A stretch of DNA of 64,000 bases from Tridacna crocea (Eukaryota > Mollusca > Bivalvia > Cardiida > Cardiidae), in assembly GCA_943736015.1 (NCBI GenBank), contig OX031063.1:3701001-3765000 (forward strand), written 5' to 3'. The notes under the pieces were generated by a model. The model saw only the letters and a program-made list of their open reading frames with translations, searched no databases and was not told the origin of the DNA. Within the stretch, counting starts at the first letter, position 1, and each line of letters starts with the position of its first letter. The translations under genes and the position numbers were made by a program. Shown here in pieces: positions 9,757 to 19,137 of this stretch.

Positions 9757-9766
9757 CTTCCCCTCT
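9757..9766 (-). other. Polypurine tract (PPT)
   Basis: On the minus strand AGAGGGGAAG lies two bases (TA) before the 3' LTR start TGTGGC. It would prime plus-strand DNA synthesis. Confidence 0.85.
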
Positions 9767-9772
9767 GTTGAA

Positions 9773-9789
9773 AATGACGTCTCGTCATT
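9773..9789. repeat. Hairpin next to the PPT
   Basis: A perfect 7-bp inverted repeat with a 3-base loop, about 7 bp from the PPT core on the pol side. It could shape plus-strand priming or be chance. Confidence 0.5.
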
Positions 9790-10171
9790 ATCCTCAAACC
9801 AACAAGAAGCACACAAACCAAACTAGTCTGTCAATGTAAGTCAATATAGTAGTGTCACATACAACTAGTAAATGTATCTATATACATCTAACTACAACTA
9901 CTGTACAAAAAAGGCAATACTATCTCATAGATGTATCTACATAACTCTAAAGTACTTATTTACAAAACTGACACTACTACTACTACTATGACTAACTACA
10001 AAACATAACTTTCAAAGCATGTTGACGTTACAACCCACATCTCCTCCCCCTCTTTCAAAAGGTCTATGACCTTAAAGGTCAATGAAAACAAAGACTGGCA
10101 TATTGAAACAAGTATAATTAAATAAAACAATGATACAAACTGTACAAAGGTAGCAAACAAAACATATAAAA

Positions 10172-13100
10172 TCATTTCATGACTGCTTGTATTAATCTAT
10201 GAGCTGTCAAACTGTCAAGCTCACTCAGCACTCCCGACTTAACCAGAGTATCCAGGGCCTGCACTCTACTATCGACCTGTCGGTTGGTCATACGATACAT
10301 AACATAATCACCAAACCTGTCCGGTGGTTTCTTCTGTCTGGTTGGTCTAGGTGTTCGAGGTGCTGGAATGGGTCGAGCTGCAGTCTCTGTTATGTCTGTA
10401 TTGATCTCTTTTTCATGCGTCTCTTCTTCTTGAACATTTTGTTCTTCAGTCTGATCTTCAGCCAACTCATCATCCTGAAAAGAGAAAGAAAATTCATTAT
10501 TAGCACTATGAATATGCTCTGCATCTTCATCTATGGAATCTTCTATGATCTCTTCCTGGTCAGGTTGAGCATCTTCCAGTGAATCTGATCTGTCATCCAA
10601 TTCTGTCTCATCTCTCACTTCAACAGTTTGGAGATTAACTTCTTGAACTAAACTCGACTCTATATGGGCGTCCCCATCTAAGTATGCTTCAGAAGCAAAA
10701 CCAATTACCTCACAGTCAGAGTCTTTCTCAAGTTCTTCTTTTGTGACGTCACCTTCATTTGTAATTGTCTTTTCATCCCTGGATGCATCCCTATTATATT
10801 CAATAGATGGATCTTCATCATCACAATCCTCCTCCTCCTCACTAACCTCCTCATCACAGCTCTGATGTGACACCAAAAGCAAGTGATTGCGATGTAAAGT
10901 CCTTTCTATATCAGTCTCTTCTGATCTCAGTCTAAACACTGGAATGTCCGGCCTTGGTTGTTCTACAACAACAAATAAATCTGGTTCATATTTGTCCTTT
11001 ATTTTATGTTTCCCGTCGTAAGCTAATTTCTTGACTAAAACTTTATCACCAGGTGATAATTTGACAGAAACTGCTTTTTTATCATAGTAATCTTTCTGCT
11101 TTTTCTTGGACTTCTCTGTATGTTCTACGACTATCCTGTGTGTCTTCTCTAGACGATTTTGTAGGTCCTCTAAGTATTGTTTCGTGGACTCAGGTGTTAC
11201 AGATTCTTGTCTGGCATTCTGAAAAAGAACATCTACAGGCAAGCGAGGGGTTCTACCAAAGAGGAGTTCAAAAGGAGCAACTTTAGTGGTCTCGTGCGGT
11301 GTACAGTTGTAATAGTAGACGAGAGAATTAACATACTTCTTCCAATCTCCTTTCTGGTCTTCCTCTAATGTGCCAAGCATACTCAGAAGAGTTCTGTTGA
11401 AGCGTTCTGGGCCAGCATTACCTTCCGGGTGGTAAGGAGTGGTGTGACTTTTCTTAATTCCCATCAGTGTACAGAGTTCATGTATGAGGTTGCTTTCAAA
11501 ATTTGCTCCTTGGTCCGAATGAATCCTTGTCGGAATGCCAAAATGAATAAAAAATTCATTGAACAATGCTTCTGCTGTAGTATGGGCAGTCTGGTTTCTT
11601 GTTGGCACAGCTTTGGCAAATTTTGTGTAATGGTCAGTAATAACCAGAATATTTCCAACATTTCCTTTGGAAGGTTCTAAAGTAAGGAAGTCTATACAGA
11701 CTAACTCCAAAGGATAAGAACTCTGAACATTTACAAGTGGTTCCTTTTGGATGGTCTTCTTTCTTCTAATACACCTGTCACAAGTTTCTATCCACTGGTT
11801 TACATCTGAACTTACACCTGGCCAGTAAAATCTCTCTCTGATGAGACGTAGGGTTCTGTCTTGGCCTGGATGTCCAATATCATTATGGATACTTTTAAGG
11901 ATATCCTTTCTATAAGACTTAGGGACAACCAACTGTTCAACAACCCTATCATCCTCTCTGAGATTTCTAAATAGGATACCTCTTTTGATACTGAAGTTTT
12001 TATATTGCTTTCGCATAGCAAGGTCATCCTTCAGATCAAGGTATTTTGGAAGTCTTTTATCTATACAAGCTATTCTCCACTTATCAATAAGCTTGTCTTG
12101 TCGCTGAGCAGTCCTTATTTCTCGAAGCTCTTTTTGTGCAATTGGACAGCCTGGTTCCTCAATAATGTCAACCAGATTGACATTCCTTGATGGGATCAGC
12201 TCAAAGTAAGCTGGGGTTACAGCAATACAAATAGCTTTGACTGTGCTATCCGGTAGGTTAACCCTTTCACAATCACTGAAATCCGAAATCTTCTCAAAAG
12301 GGTACCTACTCATACCATCAGCATCTGCGTTTTTCATACCAGATCTGTACTGGATGTCAAACTGATATTGACCAAGAGCTGATGCCCAACGCTGTCCAGT
12401 TGCATCAAGCTTAGCAGATGTCAACACATATGTAAGTGGGTTATTGTCTGTCAAGACTGTAAAATGGCTAGCTGCCAAATAATCACTAAACTTTTCAGTG
12501 ATTGCCCACTTCAATGCTAAAAATTCAAGTTTAAAAGCACTGTACTTTTGTTCAGATTTGTTCAGTGCACGACTTGCATAAGCAATTACCCGTTTCAACC
12601 CATCCTGCTCCTGATATAATACGGCTCCAAGAGCTTTGCATGAAGCATCCGTGTGGAGTTCAAAAGGAAGTGAAAAATCCGGGTAAGCTAATATAGGAGG
12701 AGAGGAAAGTAGTTCTTTGATATGATCAAAAACTTCCTGCTCCTTTTCAGTCCAATTCCATAACAATGATTTGGACTTAGCACCTTTCTTAGGTGATGTC
12801 GGAGGTAAAAGCTCTGACAAAGGCTTTGAAATTTTGCTATAGTCTTTGATGAACCTGCGGTAGTAACCAGCGAAAGCTAAAAACGATCGCAATTCATCTG
12901 GGTTACTAGGCGTAGGCCAGTTCTGTACCTTGTCAATTTTTGAAGGGTCAGTTTCAATACCTTTTCCACTGACTACATGGCCAAGGAAATTGACACTAGA
13001 TCGGTAAAAACAACACTTTTCAGGAGCAAGTTTCAAATTCGCCTCCTGTAACTTTGTTAAAACAATACCGAGTCGCTCCAGATGTTGCTCAAAGCTGTCG

Positions 13101-14608
13101 CTGAATATGATGAGATCATCTAGGTAGATTAGACATATCTTCATGTTTAAATCTCCTAAAATATCCTGCATAATACGCTGGTAGGTTGATGGACTATTGG
13201 TCAATCCAAATGGCATTTTGTTGTATTCAAAGAATCCGAGGGTGCCAACTGTAAATGCTGTTCTTTCTTTGTGGGACTCCTCTACTTCTATCTGATGGTA
13301 ACCAGACTTCATGTCCATAGTGGTAAAGAATCTAGCACCATGTAAACAATCAAAAATTTCTTCAAGTCTGGGAAGAGCAAATGAGTCCTTCACTGTAATA
13401 TCATTCAGCTGGCGATAGTCCACACAAAGGCGTAATTTTCCATTCTTCTTTCTAACTAGAACAACGTTAGAAGAATAAGGGGACTTCGAAGGTCTAATAA
13501 CTCCGGCTGCAAGTAATCCCTCAATATGTTGTCTAACTTCCTCAATCATATTCGGAGGAATCCGTCGATGTCTCTGTTTAAAAGGTACATTTGTGACGAG
13601 GTCTATTCGGTGTTTGATCCTGTTGCAGACACCAATATCTGTGTCGCTGGTGGAAAAAATGTCACCATGTCTTTTCAAAAGATCAGCAAGTCGCTGCTTG
13701 TCACTGGGGTTTAGCAAATCTTCCTCGTCAATATTTAATTCTTTCAGTATCTCATCCCTTGTGTTGTCCTCAATCTTGGTAAACACTTCTTCCTCAACAG
13801 TCACTGGCTGAATTTCACAAATGATGGCTCTAGGAGCTATGGTTACTGTTTGAGTACTAAGGTTGGACAAGGATACTACCACTTGTTTCCTCTGTCTAGA
13901 ATCAAACTGTATGACAGAAGGAGTAACATCTATAGACTCTGGTAACTGACTATCTTTGCTTTCCTGGATGATAGCAGTAGTACATGGGAAATCTAAAACT
14001 TTGTCGGTTGTGCCTATAACTTGTACTGTTTGGTTAGGACTAATACTTACCTTTTTGGTTAAGGCACTTCTAACCACAGCTAATCTATTTTTATTTTTCT
14101 TCAAGTCCTTTTCCCGTATGACAATGGACCTAAAACTAAGGTACCATGGAGTAAAAAGGTTGGCTTTTTGAAGAAACTGTTCTCCATGACAGGATTTGCA
14201 GTCTTCCATCAATTCTTGAAGAATGTTGGTCCCTAAAATAACAGGGGTCTTTGCCGAATACTGTGTGTCGGGAGTTACCAAAAACAAACATGTTATTGGT
14301 TTAGCATTGGGTAGTCCCTTTGGCACAGCAATATCTACTTCAACATACCCAGTGTACGGCAAACTTTCACCATCCGCACACTCAATGTTTAAAATATCAC
14401 CAACTGGATATAGCTCACAGTTGAGATACGAATCATAAAAAGATTGTGACACAAGGCTGACACAACTACCTGTATCTAACAATGCTTTTACAGAATGAGG
14501 ACCAAGAAGTATGTCTGCCTCATTCACATCTCCAACTAATTTGGGATCGTTGTTAATAAAAGGAGTGCTCAAATCAGATCCCGCGACAGGAGCACACATT
14601 AGTTTGGG
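10172..14608 (-). CDS. pol: Pol: protease, reverse transcriptase, RNase H, integrase
   Basis: About 1479 codons, in the -1 frame relative to gag and probably made as Gag-Pol. Numbering from the first open codon (14611), the domains are: aspartic protease (LLDTGS around D46; ILGTNIL at 125-131); reverse transcriptase (TMDMKSGYHQ with D433; YLDD with D498 and D499); RNase H (D655, E696, D722, D765); integrase with zinc finger H909-X4-H914-X29-C944-X2-C947 and catalytic D974, D1033, E1069 (DD35E). After integrase comes a basic module (about 1185-1250), then ~150 residues rich in Asp/Glu, then PIPAPRTPRPTR and KPPDRFGDYV. All catalytic residues expected for the four enzymes are present and there is no stop. 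The first in-frame ATG (14597-14599) overlaps the gag stop, so reinitiation is an alternative to frameshifting. Confidence 0.96.
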   Translation of the reverse strand, partial: PKLMCAPVAGSDLSTPFINNDPKLVGDVNEADILLGPHSVKALLDTGSCVSLVSQSFYDSYLNCELYPVGDILNIECADGESLPYTGYVEVDIAVPKGLPNAKPITCLFLVTPDTQYSAKTPVILGTNILQELMEDCKSCHGEQFLQKANLFTPWYLSFRSIVIREKDLKKNKNRLAVVRSALTKKVSISPNQTVQVIGTTDKVLDFPCTTAIIQESKDSQLPESIDVTPSVIQFDSRQRKQVVVSLSNLSTQTVTIAPRAIICEIQPVTVEEEVFTKIEDNTRDEILKELNIDEEDLLNPSDKQRLADLLKRHGDIFSTSDTDIGVCNRIKHRIDLVTNVPFKQRHRRIPPNMIEEVRQHIEGLLAAGVIRPSKSPYSSNVVLVRKKNGKLRLCVDYRQLNDITVKDSFALPRLEEIFDCLHGARFFTTMDMKSGYHQIEVEESHKERTAFTVGTLGFFEYNKMPFGLTNSPSTYQRIMQDILGDLNMKICLIYLDDLIIFSDSFEQHLERLGIVLTKLQEANLKLAPEKCCFYRSSVNFLGHVVSGKGIETDPSKIDKVQNWPTPSNPDELRSFLAFAGYYRRFIKDYSKISKPLSELLPPTSPKKGAKSKSLLWNWTEKEQEVFDHIKELLSSPPILAYPDFSLPFELHTDASCKALGAVLYQEQDGLKRVIAYASRALNKSEQKYSAFKLEFLALKWAITEKFSDYLAASHFTVLTDNNPLTYVLTSAKLDATGQRWASALGQYQFDIQYRSGMKNADADGMSRYPFEKISDFSDCERVNLPDSTVKAICIAVTPAYFELIPSRNVNLVDIIEEPGCPIAQKELREIRTAQRQDKLIDKWRIACIDKRLPKYLDLKDDLAMRKQYKNFSIKRGILFRNLREDDRVVEQLVVPKSYRKDILKSIHNDIGHPGQDRTLRLIRERFYWPGVSSDVNQWIETCDRCIRRKKTIQKEPLVNVQSSYPLELVCIDFLTLEPSKGNVGNILVITDHYTKFAKAVPTRNQTAHTTAEALFNEFFIHFGIPTRIHSDQGANFESNLIHELCTLMGIKKSHTTPYHPEGNAGPERFNRTLLSMLGTLEEDQKGDWKKYVNSLVYYYNCTPHETTKVAPFELLFGRTPRLPVDVLFQNARQESVTPESTKQYLEDLQNRLEKTHRIVVEHTEKSKKKQKDYYDKKAVSVKLSPGDKVLVKKLAYDGKHKIKDKYEPDLFVVVEQPRPDIPVFRLRSEETDIERTLHRNHLLLVSHQSCDEEVSEEEEDCDDEDPSIEYNRDASRDEKTITNEGDVTKEELEKDSDCEVIGFASEAYLDGDAHIESSLVQEVNLQTVEVRDETELDDRSDSLEDAQPDQEEIIEDSIDEDAEHIHSANNEFSFSFQDDELAEDQTEEQNVQEEETHEKEINTDITETAARPIPAPRTPRPTRQKKPPDRFGDYVMYRMTNRQVDSRVQALDTLVKSGVLSELDSLTAHRLIQAVMK
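14543..14595 (-). promoter_or_regulatory. Candidate frameshift-stimulating pseudoknot
   Basis: Six bases after the slippery site, GTGCTC (14595-14590) pairs with GAGCAC (14570-14565). Inside that loop GGGATC (14582-14577) can pair with GATCCC (14548-14543) beyond the stem, giving an H-type pseudoknot with loops of 7, 6 and 16 nt. The 6-nt spacer is in the range known to work. Pairing is by eye; no energy calculation was done. Confidence 0.6.
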
Positions 14609-15720
14609 CAATCCTTCGGAGAATGACCTTTGGATTTACATTTCGAACACACAAGTTGTGCAAGAATAATTGGACATTTATACTGAACATGCCCTCTTTG
14701 TTTGCATAGGAAACAAGTTGGCGCAAATGTATCTTCTGCCTTAGGGTCAGATGGCTTGTTCTGTTTATTGTCATAGGACTTCTGACTTCCTCCTCGCCTA
14801 GGCCTCCTATTCCTCCAATTACCTTGCTGGGTTGCTTGACTCGAAGTTTGATTTTGTCCTTTCTCCAGTTTGTCAATTCTTTCATTGATTTGTTTTAACA
14901 ACTGCTTTATCTCAGAATCTTCTTCTTTCTTTTCAGGTTGGACGGCTGGTTTGCATGGTCTCTTATCCGTGTCTGTATCCTTCAGGTCAGCTTCTAATCT
15001 CCTGAGTTCTCGCTTGAACTCATCATATGAAGACTCTTTATCACACTGATATGCTGACATAAGTTTCAAATCTCTTCGTAGGCCAGAGTGCAGCACCTGT
15101 TTCAAAATGTCTCTATCATGTCGATCCAGACCTTTAAGTTCCACTGCCTTGTCGAACAACTCTTCTAATCTAGCCGCAAACGACTCAACACATTCATTGG
15201 CCTTCTGTTCGCATGTGTAAAACTTCTTCATGATGCTTTCTGAAGTCTCTATAGTACCATAGTCACTCTGTAGCTTTTCTAAGACTTCCCTTAGAGAGAC
15301 TCTTGGACCTAATCTACGTAGCTTATCGCTTGCACCGCCCTTTAACGCTCTCCTCATACCGAAAAGGATTTGTTCCTCACTAAAATTTCTAGTCTCCATG
15401 ACTGACGTAACCTCATATTTAAATGTGTCCCAATTTACCTCTCCACGTCCTTCCTCACCAAAGAAAATTGAAAACTTTGGGTAATGATGTATCTCAGCGC
15501 GAGGTAATTGATCAAAGGCTCTACCAGGGAACTCACGAGATGGCGTTTGAAGTTCGGTAACGATTCGTGATAGCCTGACAACATCAGCCATAGAACCAAC
15601 CTGGGGCTGAAAACCCAAAGTGCGAAGAGTCTGAATCATTTGTACCTCAGCCTCTGACATGCCTCCAACAGCTTCTCCCATCTTATCAGACTCATCAGTC
15701 TTAACTTCTTTAGAAGCCAT
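14599..15720 (-). CDS. gag: Gag: capsid/nucleocapsid protein of the retrotransposon
   Basis: Gag forms the particle in which the RNA is packaged and copied. From the ATG at 15720 it has 373 residues. The capsid-like middle (about residues 70-230) has the pattern F-F-G-E-GEVNWDTFKYEV ... ILFGMRRALKGGASDKLRRLG, similar from memory to the gag domain behind vertebrate PNMA genes. A lysine/glutamate-rich helix and a basic RNRRPRRGG stretch follow. The C-terminus has two perfect CX2CX4HX4C zinc knuckles (CFLCKQRGHVQYKC and CSKCKSKGHSPKDC) for RNA binding. I chose 15720 because its context (ACCATGG) is strong; the same frame is open to a weak-context ATG at 15849 (43 more, hydrophobic residues). The stop at 14599-14601 is directly preceded by a frameshift site into pol. 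Confidence 0.92.
   Translation of the reverse strand: MASKEVKTDESDKMGEAVGGMSEAEVQMIQTLRTLGFQPQVGSMADVVRLSRIVTELQTPSREFPGRAFDQLPRAEIHHYPKFSIFFGEEGRGEVNWDTFKYEVTSVMETRNFSEEQILFGMRRALKGGASDKLRRLGPRVSLREVLEKLQSDYGTIETSESIMKKFYTCEQKANECVESFAARLEELFDKAVELKGLDRHDRDILKQVLHSGLRRDLKLMSAYQCDKESSYDEFKRELRRLEADLKDTDTDKRPCKPAVQPEKKEEDSEIKQLLKQINERIDKLEKGQNQTSSQATQQGNWRNRRPRRGGSQKSYDNKQNKPSDPKAEDTFAPTCFLCKQRGHVQYKCPIILAQLVCSKCKSKGHSPKDCPN
14602..14608 (-). promoter_or_regulatory. Programmed -1 frameshift slippery site CCCAAAC
   Basis: In gag frame the ribosome reads TGC CCA AAC TAA, so the heptamer is C CCA AAC, a canonical X XXY YYZ site directly before the gag stop. A one-base backward slip gives CCC AAA and enters pol, which is open from this point. 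Gag first-codon bases are at positions divisible by 3 and pol bases at positions equal to 1 modulo 3, which on the minus strand is a -1 shift. Confidence 0.88.
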
Positions 15721-16200
15721 GGTAAAGCACAAAGAACAATCCAAAAGCTGAAGTTGGGACAACCAAGTAAAAAGGTACAAGTAAAAAATAAAAGAGACTG
15801 GCAGGGATAGGCTAGGCTTGTCCACCAACACCTGCCTAAGACAAAACATTTGTCAACCCCAAAATACTTTCACTAAAGTATGTGAGCAGAAATACCAAGT
15901 ATTATTTGGCTACCTGTAATACAAAAGAATTAACTTCTCTTGGATGCTGAAATCTGCTACAGGGTAGGCTGAAATACTAAATGCTAGCACTGAAGTTCAA
16001 TGACTAAAGTGTATCAACCTGTAATTAGGTTTGTGTTCCAGTTAAATCATGTTAACTGTATGAAATGCAATGTATAGTTTATCAGTGTTTTGGTAAATAA
16101 ACAACAAAGTCAGTTTGAACAATTGTATTAAGATAAACAAGCAAAATACAAGTTATATACAAATAATCAATTTCTATCAAAAGAAATACAACACCTGTAA

Positions 16201-16480
16201 TTTGTCACCACAATGACTCAATGTGAAAGGGTGCACTATACAATCACAATAAATAATACAAAAATTATGTCCTTTTGTCGAAATGTTTTCAAATAATACT
16301 AATGTTTTCTTTTATCACAATGTTTTCGAACAACGTAAAAGGATGAACTATGTATGCCCTCAAGTCTTAAAATGGCTAATAATTAAATGGTTCACTGTGT
16401 ACTCAATGAAGGTAACTAGAAAATTTTTCTTTTGTCGCAATGTTTTCAGGCAATGTACCACTATGAAGTATATGCAATAC
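16201..16480. repeat. Degenerate repeats in the leader
   Basis: On the plus strand TTTGTC-CAATG-TTTTC-type motifs start near 16201, 16274, 16311 and 16431. Three of them are followed by a related tail such as AACGTAAAAGGATGAACTAT or AATGTACCACTATGAAGTAT. Spacing is irregular (37-120 bp). A 76-codon plus-strand frame across it is antisense to the element and not a credible gene. Confidence 0.45.
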
Positions 16481-18085
16481 TGTAATCCACAAAGATCAAG
16501 GTCAGCTTGCTAATCTGTACAAATGCTGGGATACAATGAAAAAAAAAAAAAATTTACAAACTCAAACCTTCAACCGGTTTCAAATAAGTCGGTGACTTGT
16601 AAGGCTGTTTCCTTTCTAGGCTGTTTCGAAGTTGCTTCCGAACAGTGCCGAAAAAAAAAATCTCGCGATATCAATACAAGAAATTTCTAGTATTCAGAAC
16701 TAAGCTTTTATGAAAATTGCAAACAGTGTGCAATTTAATACAAGAAATTTCCGGTATAAACTTTCCGATTTACTTCTGCGGTAGTGTGTATTTCTGACTA
16801 AGCAATCACAATATCTTGCCAATATAAACAAAGAGAGTAAGTCTTTCTGTATATTGGTGTATAAGTATTTCAAATAAACCGTATTTCCACTAAATGCAAG
16901 AAGAAATACTTTAACTATGGCAAATAAGGGATCAAGATCAATTGCAAAAAAAATTTTTTTTTTTTTTACAAGGCAATCTTATGCCATGAGCAATCACATC
17001 TGTTGCCTAAAAATTGTTTATGTGAGCTTCAAATTCTATAAATGTAGTTTCCTGAATAAATAATATAAATTAGAAATCAAAGTTTCTTTGAATTCTACTT
17101 TCTAAACCAACATGATGCAAATTAAATCACAAAACAAGTGTCTCTTGTTGAAAGAAGGGGGAGGGGGGTGTTTATGTAAGAAAATTCAAATGACTACATG
17201 ACTAGGTGTACTGGGACCCAAAGTATATTGAACTAATAATAGCCATCTACAAAACTAACTACCAATTCTACATAGTAATTCTATCTACTGAGTAAACTTG
17301 GTAAACAGATTACATGTCAGCAGTCAAGTCAAGGTCAAATTCTTCAGAATAAGCAGAAACAGTGTGGAACAGGGAGAAAAAACTGAATTTTCAGATAAAG
17401 TGGGTAAAATTGGATTCAAATCAACATATGCAATGACTTTCCAAGTAATTGACTGAGAAATGTGTTATTTCAACTCTCAAAGTACTCAGATCAGAATGTA
17501 AAGGCTGTGATCAGATTATATAAGAGCAAAAGCAAAAAGAAGGAACAAACTAACCAGTCAAGTAAGTAGTTTCAAGTGATACTAGACAGAATATACTTTG
17601 CTGAAAGGAAAAAAAAATCAGAACGCCGCGAAAGAAGGTATTACTGGTCGCAAATAGTTGTAATCAATGTAGCAGATGACTAAATTTTCTTGTTTTCAAA
17701 ATTTCAATGCGAAAATGGCAACACTCACAGAATAAATATTAATGTGAATTTACTTTTAGGAAATAGTGAAGAAATGTACTAAATGTCTAATGTGAAGCAG
17801 AAATTACTTAACCTACACCAGATTAAAGCATGCAAAGTGAGATTTCTCTCAGACTACAATAACACTCCAAAGTCTACTCACGCATACTCAAGTGAAAAGA
17901 ACTGCAAAGATGGCACTAAAACTGATAATCAGAGATTGGCAATGTCTGTAGTAAACTTCTAAAGTTTCTAAAATCACATGGTCACTGTATCATGAAATAA
18001 ATGTTCTGTTCTTGAAAAATGTCACTGAAGTCGAGCTGGTCTCTCTGCCTCCAAAGAAAGAAAAAACGTCCTCGTTCCAAGTATT

Positions 18086-18111
18086 GGTCGAATGTAAGGG
18101 TCGAATGTAAG
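18086..18111. repeat. 13-bp tandem duplication near the PBS
   Basis: GGTCGAATGTAAG occurs twice with no gap (18086-18098 and 18099-18111), about 40 bp inside the PBS. It may be part of the packaging or dimerisation region, or simple replication slippage. Confidence 0.75.
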
Positions 18112-18147
18112 GAATAACTGAAATCACAGTCCTCTTTGAAGATTTAC

Positions 18148-18158
18148 GTTGGGCGCCA
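18148..18158 (-). other. Primer binding site (PBS)
   Basis: Two bases inside the 5' LTR the minus strand reads TGGCGCCCAAC. TGG is the complement of the universal tRNA 3' CCA, and this is where minus-strand DNA synthesis starts. TGGCGCCC is shared with tRNA-Lys-type sites, but the match beyond about eight bases is not to the Lys sequence I know, so the primer tRNA stays open. Confidence 0.85.
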
Positions 18159-18160
18159 GA

Positions 18161-19133
18161 TGTAGTACGATGGTCCTGCAGTGAGCACGAGGCTCCAGCT
18201 AGCCGATACTTAGTCGATACTAAGACAACACAACACTCTCAGTGGATATCATTTACTAGTTCCAGATGAATCGAAGTAAATAGGTTCAAAGCAACTGTTG
18301 AAAGTAATTGTTCAATGTAAATGTAGATGTTGCATCTGAAAAATATACAAATAAAACAAACTAAATAAACAGAAAGAAATCGTCTGCCTTTCTCTGAAAG
18401 AAACAAATAACCTGGTTCAGACATGCAGAATTCCTTTTAATTATCTTTAGCCTTGCTCCTAATCCTAGGACAAGGCAAAAGACAATTAAAGCACTAATGA
18501 CAACATACAGCTTAATACATACAGTTCTAGTGCCCTAACACAGAAGAAGGATAGAGGAGAGGAACATAAAAGCATACAAACATAAACTTTCGACACAATA
18601 CAAATACATTCCACTCACCAGTTTGAGGAACTGAATACAAGTCCACAAGAAATACTCTCCAAGTCAACCACTCTGGTGCTGTGCTGTTACACTAGAAACT
18701 GTAATTAAAATGTGCAAATGTTACAGTAAACTATAAGAACCTCCTTTTCCTGTTAATGGACTGTTAGACTTTAAAACAGAATGAATGCTGCCATTTCTCA
18801 ACGACGCGCAAAGCTATTGACACGAAAACTTGTTGCAATTCAAAATAAGCTTAATGAAAACGCGTATAAATAAATGTCAGCGTATCAAAACCAAGCTGTA
18901 TGAAATAAATACAAATAGAATACCGAATGAACAATTTAAGACGTAATAATTTCACAGGAAATATAAAAATTCAATGTCTGCTATCTCAATGTCTTTGCCG
19001 CTCTGCCAGATTCACGGGGACTGCGTGAGCGAAACTCATGCATAAGCAAAAGAGCTCAATGGAAAGAAATGAAAGGAAAGGAAGGAATGTACAGATCAAA
19101 GTACTGGAGTACTAAAAATACAACCGTGCCACA
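18161..19133 (-). repeat. 5' LTR (973 bp)
   Basis: It begins in element sense with TGTGGCACGG at 19133 and ends with GTACTACA at 18161. It is the same length as the 3' LTR, and I saw no difference between them. Near its inner end CTTAGT-CGAT-ACTAAG (18209-18224) is a short palindrome. A 61-codon minus-strand frame (18239-18424) occurs identically in the other LTR and is treated as chance. Confidence 0.97.
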
Positions 19134-19137
19134 CGTA
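19134..19137. repeat. Target-site duplication, right copy (CGTA)
   Basis: CGTA follows the terminal CCACA of the LTR, and the satellite then continues with GACTACCG. Four base pairs is the duplication size known for Drosophila gypsy relatives, and many Ty3/gypsy elements make five. Confidence 0.93.

Larger units (their letters stand above)
9755..10171 (-). other. Non-coding region between pol and 3' LTR
   Basis: The 417 bp hold the PPT, a 7-bp hairpin AATGACG-TCT-CGTCATT (9773-9789) and a short ACT microsatellite near 9969-9983. There is no open frame long enough for an envelope-like gene. Confidence 0.8.
15850..18160 (-). other. Long 5' leader of the retrotransposon
   Basis: About 2.3 kb (2.44 kb to the preferred ATG) lies between the LTR and gag, far longer than the few hundred bases usual for the class. 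I see no open frame of note on the sense strand. Visible features are the PBS, a 13-bp tandem duplication near its start, A/T homopolymers near 16539 and 16946, a G-rich run on the plus strand near 17156-17170, degenerate repeats at 16201-16480 and a good splice-acceptor-like sequence (TTCTTTTGTATTACAG ending at 15914). Several GTGAGT donors occur upstream, for example near 17722. Confidence 0.7.
8782..19133 (-). mobile_element. Complete Ty3/gypsy-type LTR retrotransposon
   Basis: The element is 10,352 bp: 5' LTR (18161-19133), PBS, long leader, gag, pol, PPT and 3' LTR (8782-9754), all read on the minus strand. LTR ends are TG ... CA. Pol has the order protease, reverse transcriptase, RNase H, integrase, which places it in Ty3/gypsy rather than Copia. 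There is no open frame for an envelope-like protein between pol and the 3' LTR. Both main frames are uninterrupted and the LTRs look identical, so insertion is recent and the copy may still be mobile. It sits in sub-repeat B of satellite unit 5. Confidence 0.97.

Noticed and set aside
10199-10582. 127-codon plus-strand frame opposite the end of pol
   Set aside because: A shadow of pol on the other strand, favoured by its acidic codon content.
15721-15849. Hydrophobic 43-residue N-terminal extension of Gag as a signal or membrane anchor
   Set aside because: Weak start context, a splice-like acceptor between the two ATGs, and cytosolic assembly of Gag make leader sequence more likely. It is kept only as an alternative start.
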